Origin: Fibrella forsythiae
GTDB taxonomy: Bacteria; Bacteroidota; Bacteroidia; Cytophagales; Spirosomataceae
Assembly: GCF_017353175.1 (NCBI RefSeq)
Contig: NZ_JAFMYW010000010.1
Location: forward strand, 62,001 to 126,000
DNA: 64,000 nt
Direction of reading: 5' to 3'
The position numbers and the translations under genes were made by a program. The notes under the pieces were generated by a model, which saw only the letters and a list, made by a program, of their open reading frames with translations, was not told the origin of the DNA and did no database searches. This document shows positions 58,951 to 64,000 of the stretch, piece by piece; positions within the stretch are counted from its first letter, which is position 1; each line of letters starts with the position of its first letter.

Positions 58951-61900
58951 CTACAACTTCATGATCTTCCGGACCACGTGGTGCTCGCCGACCTGTACGT
59001 TCAGCAGGTAAAGCCCGGCGGGTTGCTGACCCAGGTCGAGTACCGTTTGGCGGGCGTCTGTCTGCCGGGTCAATACGGGCATCCCCGTCATATCGCGCAG
59101 GATTAACTGGGCTGGTTCTCGTGCTGTGATAGGCAGGTCGATTGATACCGTCAACAGGTTCTGTGTAGGTACCGGATACAGCGATACCGTGTTCAACAAC
59201 GGATTCTCGACAGCTAGTAACGGAAGAACCGTTACTGCGGCCGTACCCGATACGGGGCCGGTACTGCTGCAGTTATTGCTCACCGACGTCAGGAAATAAC
59301 TGGCTGTTTTGGATGGCAATACAGACAGAATATGCGGATTGGCGTTGGTCTGAAACGTGTTGACCGTTTGCTGAGCCCCATCGATAATTGAGCTGTAGCT
59401 GATCGACCAGGGGCCATCGCCGGAAAGGGAAATGCTCAGGCTGGCCGGGCTGCCTTCGTACACGGCCTGTGTGCCGCTTAAAACAGCAGCGGGCAGTCCG
59501 CGAACCGTCAGCACCGTTGGGCTACGTAGCCCCGGCACCTCGGCCCCCGGATTGGTGGCCACTACCCGAACAAAATAAGGGCCCCCTTTTAAACTAGCCG
59601 GTAAATTGGCGGTGATGGTGCTGCCAGTACTGGTTGCAGAGGCATCAACGTAGTTTTTCGACGTAGTATCGGCCACCTGAACCTTGAAGGCATTACCCGT
59701 ATTGAACACACCGGTGGTTGCATAGGTGACGGCAAAACTGGTGCCCGCGCAGACCGTTCCCACCGTCAGCGCCTGTGTGCTCACCGTTGGAATATTGACG
59801 AAAATAGTGGCCGTGGCGGGGTTACCCGGCAGCCCGTTTCCGCAAACGTTCGATACGCTGGCTACCCGGTAGGTGGTTGTTTGCAGTGGTTTTACCGAAA
59901 CCGATGATAATGTATCGGTAGCAATGCCGGATGTGCCGTCTGTCAGGGTGTAGGCGTACGGCGGTGAACTCGTAAACCGAAGTCTTAACGACGCCGTCTG
60001 ACCATAATTGACCGTGGTAGAGCCCAATAAGCCCAGGGTTGGGTTGGTATTGATGACCAACCGGATGGTGCTGCGCGGACTGACGCAGCCGCCACTTGAA
60101 ACCGAGTATACCTGATAGGTTTCGCCCCCCTTGGTTGCGTTGGCAGTGGGTGGGGTTGGGTTCTGATCGCTGGCCGGTAGCAGCTGACCATTCGGGTCGA
60201 ACCAGCGGAGGCCAGGTCCGGTTGCGCCTAGCGGCTGAGCTACATCGTTGCGGCAGTACGTCACCAGCGACGACGATATCACCGGAGCTGGATTGGCTAC
60301 TACGGTCACGCGCAACAGACCCTGATCACTAATGCAGCTATTAACCGTTTGGGTCACGCGGTAGTCCATCGCGTAGGTATTGGTTACGGCTGGGGTGGGC
60401 GTGAAGTTTTCGGGGAACGCGTTACCATCAACAAAATACCACCGCAAGTTTTGGCCCTGGGCCGAGAGCGGCTGTACGGTCTGCTTTGGCTGGTCGGGAT
60501 TGTTGCTACTTTCGAGGCAATAGGTGACTGCCTGCGTAACAGGTGGCGCGGGTTTAGGCTGTACCACCACCGAGTAATCGATCTTCGGCCCTTCGCAGCC
60601 GTTTGTCGATTGCGACACCCGGTATAGCCACGTACGGGGCGTTTCCGTGTTCAGAACGGGGGCCGTTGACCCAAGCGGGCTGTTGTTGGCGTCGTAATAT
60701 TTCAGATCGCTACCGTTTGCCTGAAGCGCCCGGCCCGGGCTAAACTGGCACAACTGGAACGGCGTGATACTCGGCTGCCCCGGCGTTGGTTTAACCCGCA
60801 CCGTGACTGTAGCCGGGTTGCTCCGACAGCCGTTGAGCTCCTGCAGTACCTGATACGTATACGTTTTAGCGTCGCCGTTTTGTGGCGTTGGGCCTGTTGC
60901 GCTCTCTTTACCATCCACCAGCCAGATGATCGAGGCGTTGGTTTCCGGGGTGGCTGTCAGGGTGGGTGCGCTGTACGTTTGGCAAAATTCAACGTTGCTC
61001 GTGGTGGTTGGTAAGGCCGGCTTGCGCTTTACCGTTACGTTGATTTGCTGACGAAGGCTTTCGCAGCCGTTTATAGTTTGGGTAACGAAGAACTGCTGCG
61101 GGTTACCAACGTTCGACGCCGCCGTGCTGGGCGTTGGTGCCTGGCCATTAGCCGATCCGCCCGTGCTGCTGCCATACCAGAGCAGGCTCTGACCCGAAGC
61201 AACAATAGGCGAGGCTGATTCTTCGGCGCAATACTCTTTGGGCTGGGTAAAGGTGGGGTTGCCGGGAATGGCATACACAGGTACGTCATACGTAATCTTC
61301 GGTCCCTCACAACCATCTGTCGACTGAGATACTTTGTAAACAACTGTTGTCACCTGGCTAGTGCTGGGCGAGGGGGCTGTAGTGCCAAGGTACTTGTCGT
61401 CTTTGTCGTAATATTTCAATTCTGTCCCGTTAACCTGAAGCGGCTGCGAGTCGCGGTTCAGACAAAGTGAGTACGCTTTGATACCAGGCTGGCCCGGTGT
61501 TGGTTTCACTGTCACCTTCACCGTAGCGGCGTTACTGCGGCAACCGTTCAGGGTTTGTAACAACTGGTACGTGTATGTTCGGTCTACGTCATTGGGCGTT
61601 ACAGGTGCCGTTCCGCTTTCTGATCCATTATTGACCCAGATTAGCGTAGCACCACTTTCGGGTTGCGCTGACAGGGAAGAAGGTGCGTATGTCTTACAAA
61701 AAGCAGTACTAATGTCGGAGAGTTGGTCAGGTTTACGCTTCACCGCCACGGTAACCCGTTGCCGTTGCTGACTTTCGCAGCCTGCCACTGTTTGGCTAAG
61801 GAAAAACTCCTGAACTGCACCCACATTACTGGCATTGGAACTTGGTGTCGGTGCCTGTTTGTTGCCTGTTACCGCTGTTGCTGATGTGTACCATAATACT

Positions 61901-63885
61901 CCTGGCTCCGTGGCCGATAGGCCCGTTACGGCGTCGCCGGCGCAGTATGTGCGCGATTGAGCCGAGGTTGGGGCAGGTGGTGTAGCATTCACATAGGCTG
62001 TCACAGTGAGTAGATCACTCGGGCAACCATCACTATTGGTCTGGGAAACGTAATAAGGTGTGCCCCCCTGATTTGCTGTAGAGGGCGATGGCGCCTGTGC
62101 GAGACTTGTACTGTTAGGTGCGTTTGAGGTATACCACTTTATGTTTTCACCTGTAGCTGCTAACTGATACGAACTCTGACCCTGGCAGAAGTTGGCAATG
62201 TTATTGTCATATGACGTCGTTGGTTTAGTTGGGGTGGCTTTTACTTGAACCGGTACAGCAAGAAAGTCGCTCTGGCAGTCGTTTCCATCTGTTTGCGTTA
62301 CCTGATACGTGTATGAGCCTGACCTGGTTGGAGCTTGAGTAGTCGTATTTGAGATGAACGTACCCAGATTACTACCCCCGTCGGTATACCACCGTAGTTT
62401 GTTGCCATTGGCTGTTAGTGAAGTAGGAGCTTGGGCTGAGCAGTATATATATGAACCCGACAACGTAGGTTTGCCAGGTAGTGCACGAACAAAAAAGGTC
62501 AGCTCAGCGCTTTTCGTACTAACACAACCATTACCATCGGTTTGGGTTACTTCGTAAATAGTTTGACTGTTGGGCTGCGAAGTAGAGGGGCTTGGCGCGC
62601 CGGGTAAAGGAGTATTGCTTCCCTTTACATACCAAGTTATCGAATTAGAACTCGACGACACTGTCAGTGCTCTTACAGACTCGTTCTGACAGACCGATAC
62701 ATTCTGAACGCTAGGGGGGGTTGGCCGTTCATTGATTGTCACGTCAACGGTTTGTGATGGGCTTGAGCAACCATTTGCGTTTTCCTGCCTCACCTGATAC
62801 TGCCCTGCCTGAGCGGTTGAACTCAGTGTGATAGAGGTGCTATTTATTGGCGTTGAATTCCCAGGAACAGTCCAAAAGATTGACGTGCCATTGCCGGTGG
62901 TTTGAGCTGATAACGTTGTTGGTAAATCGTGCCGACAGATTGATAGACTCGTTTTAGAAACGTTAGGCGGAGAAGACGGTGGCGCGTCGTAAACACGAAT
63001 AAGAATTTCTTTCCGGCTGCTTTCACAGCCTGTTGAACTCAATTGACTAACGCTATAGCTATATAAGCCGGTAGTAGTAGGTGCTGATGGAGGAGAAGCC
63101 GACGTTGTGCTATTAGGCGGACTATACCACCGGAGCGAGGCTCCCGCTACGTTAGTTGATGCTGTTAAGGTGACTGGTGGGTTATTTGTAGGGCAGTAAA
63201 CTGCTGGTGGTGTTACTTTATCCGGTACTGGCGGAGGGTCTGATAAATACACAGTGAGAGCCGTTCGGGCGCTTAAACACTGGTTTATTTTCTGGGCGAT
63301 ATAATAAGTAAGTGAGGAGTTGGGCGTGCTAGAAGCGGTCGGTATAGAATAGGTGTTGCCCTGACTGATAGACGTAGACGTAGAGCCTGAATACCATTCC
63401 ACGTTGGTACCGGTAACCGAGATAGGTTGCGTTCCCGTATTAGCGCAGACTGCTAGGCTGTTTGTTGTGCCGACACTTAGTGAGGGTGTGCCAATAGCAA
63501 TGTTACTTGTAAAGGGACTAGTCCTTATAGGGCTACTTGACCGTATCCAGAACTTATAACCTGTAGCATAAGGCAATGTAGACAGGGAGGGTAACGTGCC
63601 TGATATTGTGAACGTGGAAGTGCCTATAGGCACAGCGCTTCCGTTAATATTGATAGGCGAAGAAGTATCACCGTTACCACTCGATAGTTGGAGCGCAAAG
63701 GAATTTGTGGCTGAAAACGAGCCTGTTGTTGTAAATGTTACCGAAACAGGCGATCCTGGACAGGGTGCAACTGGCGATATAGCGTTGATCGTAATGGTTT
63801 GCGACCAGGATAAACTACTGGTGGCAAGGCTACTTATGATGGCTAGCCACGCAGCTAGATAACGACGAGTAAAGAACCGATTCAT
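58951..63885 (-). CDS. Giant Ig-like repeat adhesin with T9SS tail
   Basis: A 1644-residue secreted protein: signal peptide (MNRFFTRRYLAAWLAIISSL...), an N-terminal beta domain, then about 14 Ig-like repeats of 75-90 residues. Each has a Cys near the start (YC or LC), a central LRWY or IKWY strand, an APTPST-like turn, then (Y/F)xVSQTxxGCxS with a second Cys, and a terminal V-T-V strand. Two more sandwich domains and a T9SS tail (YPVPTQNLLTVSI ... YLLNVQVGEHHVVRKIMKL) follow. Repeats 7-8-9 and 10-11-12 match as a block. Probably a surface adhesin. The start at 63885 gives the signal peptide; the frame to 63924 is rejected. Confidence 0.88.
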   Translation of the reverse strand: MNRFFTRRYLAAWLAIISSLATSSLSWSQTITINAISPVAPCPGSPVSVTFTTTGSFSATNSFALQLSSGNGDTSSPININGSAVPIGTSTFTISGTLPSLSTLPYATGYKFWIRSSSPIRTSPFTSNIAIGTPSLSVGTTNSLAVCANTGTQPISVTGTNVEWYSGSTSTSISQGNTYSIPTASSTPNSSLTYYIAQKINQCLSARTALTVYLSDPPPVPDKVTPPAVYCPTNNPPVTLTASTNVAGASLRWYSPPNSTTSASPPSAPTTTGLYSYSVSQLSSTGCESSRKEILIRVYDAPPSSPPNVSKTSLSICRHDLPTTLSAQTTGNGTSIFWTVPGNSTPINSTSITLSSTAQAGQYQVRQENANGCSSPSQTVDVTINERPTPPSVQNVSVCQNESVRALTVSSSSNSITWYVKGSNTPLPGAPSPSTSQPNSQTIYEVTQTDGNGCVSTKSAELTFFVRALPGKPTLSGSYIYCSAQAPTSLTANGNKLRWYTDGGSNLGTFISNTTTQAPTRSGSYTYQVTQTDGNDCQSDFLAVPVQVKATPTKPTTSYDNNIANFCQGQSSYQLAATGENIKWYTSNAPNSTSLAQAPSPSTANQGGTPYYVSQTNSDGCPSDLLTVTAYVNATPPAPTSAQSRTYCAGDAVTGLSATEPGVLWYTSATAVTGNKQAPTPSSNASNVGAVQEFFLSQTVAGCESQQRQRVTVAVKRKPDQLSDISTAFCKTYAPSSLSAQPESGATLIWVNNGSESGTAPVTPNDVDRTYTYQLLQTLNGCRSNAATVKVTVKPTPGQPGIKAYSLCLNRDSQPLQVNGTELKYYDKDDKYLGTTAPSPSTSQVTTVVYKVSQSTDGCEGPKITYDVPVYAIPGNPTFTQPKEYCAEESASPIVASGQSLLWYGSSTGGSANGQAPTPSTAASNVGNPQQFFVTQTINGCESLRQQINVTVKRKPALPTTTSNVEFCQTYSAPTLTATPETNASIIWLVDGKESATGPTPQNGDAKTYTYQVLQELNGCRSNPATVTVRVKPTPGQPSITPFQLCQFSPGRALQANGSDLKYYDANNSPLGSTAPVLNTETPRTWLYRVSQSTNGCEGPKIDYSVVVQPKPAPPVTQAVTYCLESSNNPDQPKQTVQPLSAQGQNLRWYFVDGNAFPENFTPTPAVTNTYAMDYRVTQTVNSCISDQGLLRVTVVANPAPVISSSLVTYCRNDVAQPLGATGPGLRWFDPNGQLLPASDQNPTPPTANATKGGETYQVYSVSSGGCVSPRSTIRLVINTNPTLGLLGSTTVNYGQTASLRLRFTSSPPYAYTLTDGTSGIATDTLSSVSVKPLQTTTYRVASVSNVCGNGLPGNPATATIFVNIPTVSTQALTVGTVCAGTSFAVTYATTGVFNTGNAFKVQVADTTSKNYVDASATSTGSTITANLPASLKGGPYFVRVVATNPGAEVPGLRSPTVLTVRGLPAAVLSGTQAVYEGSPASLSISLSGDGPWSISYSSIIDGAQQTVNTFQTNANPHILSVLPSKTASYFLTSVSNNCSSTGPVSGTAAVTVLPLLAVENPLLNTVSLYPVPTQNLLTVSIDLPITAREPAQLILRDMTGMPVLTRQTDARQTVLDLGQQPAGLYLLNVQVGEHHVVRKIMKL

Positions 63886-63921
63886 ACTATGAATTTTATG
63901 AGTTAGATATGATACGTACCC

Positions 63922-63929
63922 CAAAGGTA
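63922..63929 (-). promoter_or_regulatory. Candidate -7 box for the repeat-protein gene
   Basis: On the minus strand TACCTTTG matches TAnnTTTG and lies 37 bases before the ATG at 63885. It is the same octamer as at the emrA promoter. The -33 element is not clear. Confidence 0.5.
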
Positions 63930-64000
63930 GGGTATTTAACCGGAGTCGAAGTCCACGTTTTAGCTAAAAAGCCGCCTCGAATCGTTGTTAAATCCAATTC

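Noticed and set aside
58951-63885. A CRISPR array or DNA-level tandem repeat in the adhesin gene
   Set aside because: Repetition is at the protein level with diverged codons; there are no short identical repeats with unique spacers. No CRISPR array was seen anywhere in the window.
1-64000. tRNA, rRNA or insertion-sequence genes
   Set aside because: I looked at the intergenic gaps for cloverleaf-like TTCRA arms and at ORFs for transposase DDE motifs and found none that I could support.

Overview
The window looks like chromosome of a Bacteroidetes bacterium, most likely order Cytophagales and family Spirosomaceae (Spirosoma-like). The sequence evidence is: three secreted proteins with type IX secretion (T9SS) C-terminal sorting domains (GH9 cellulase, PQQ-type sugar dehydrogenase, giant Ig-like repeat protein); TAnnTTTG-type -7 promoter elements a short distance upstream of several starts; a Bacteroidetes-style BatA/VWA protein at the left edge; and families typical of the phylum (DUF349, DUF1573, DUF4349, DUF779 with aldehyde dehydrogenase, archaeal-type UbiA transferase, RprX/RprY-like two-component pair). 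The genus is an inference from overall character; no rRNA or tRNA gene is present to confirm it.

Layout. 0-6.6 kb: BatA-like membrane protein (cut by the window edge), TauD-like dioxygenase overlapping an aldo/keto reductase, DPM1-like glycosyltransferase, small membrane protein, YheT-like hydrolase and a lone acyl carrier protein. 6.7-11.5 kb: a MarR-controlled tripartite drug efflux locus (MarR divergent from EmrA-EmrB-TolC) with recognisable promoters and operator. 11.6-19.6 kb: UbiA prenyltransferase, an unknown protein, a tricorn-like S41 protease, an AbgB-like M20 amidohydrolase and two single-domain response regulators. 19.8-23.9 kb: an accessory island with an HNH endonuclease, a strikingly AT-rich HEPN/Toprim protein, a HigA pseudogene and a decayed PIN-domain toxin-antitoxin pair. 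24-29.2 kb: a secreted hydrolase, two paralogous small membrane proteins around a GAF protein, an MFS exporter and an HGSNAT-like acyltransferase. 29.3-33.2 kb: DUF779, aldehyde dehydrogenase, OsmC and an AraC regulator. 33.2-37.1 kb: GH9 and GH140-like glycoside hydrolases. 37.2-48 kb: housekeeping genes recF, pdhA, a TPR protein, ribH, lysC, an MntA/HepT toxin-antitoxin pair, serS, DUF349 and ettA. 48.1-64 kb: PQQ-type dehydrogenase with ricin domains, isochorismate synthase, DUF4349, DUF1573, a two-component system, a beta-propeller protein and the giant repeat protein.

Two genome-scale signatures stand out. First, the 7-mer GGTACGT (reverse ACGTACC) occurs about 75-80 times by eye in 64 kb, in genes and between genes, where about 8 would be expected by chance. 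Some copies form inverted pairs or sit in terminator loops, as bacterial DNA-uptake sequences do. Second, intergenic gaps carry very long perfect or near-perfect inverted repeats (stems of 29-44 bp). They fall into recognisable sub-families, and several lie between co-directional or divergent genes where simple bidirectional termination does not explain them.

The most interesting accessory biology is the 19.8-23.9 kb island. A probably intact, foreign-looking HEPN/Toprim candidate defence gene sits beside an HNH nuclease and next to three toxin-antitoxin genes that each carry one disabling lesion. One of these lesions looks like a quasipalindrome-templated +1 frameshift.
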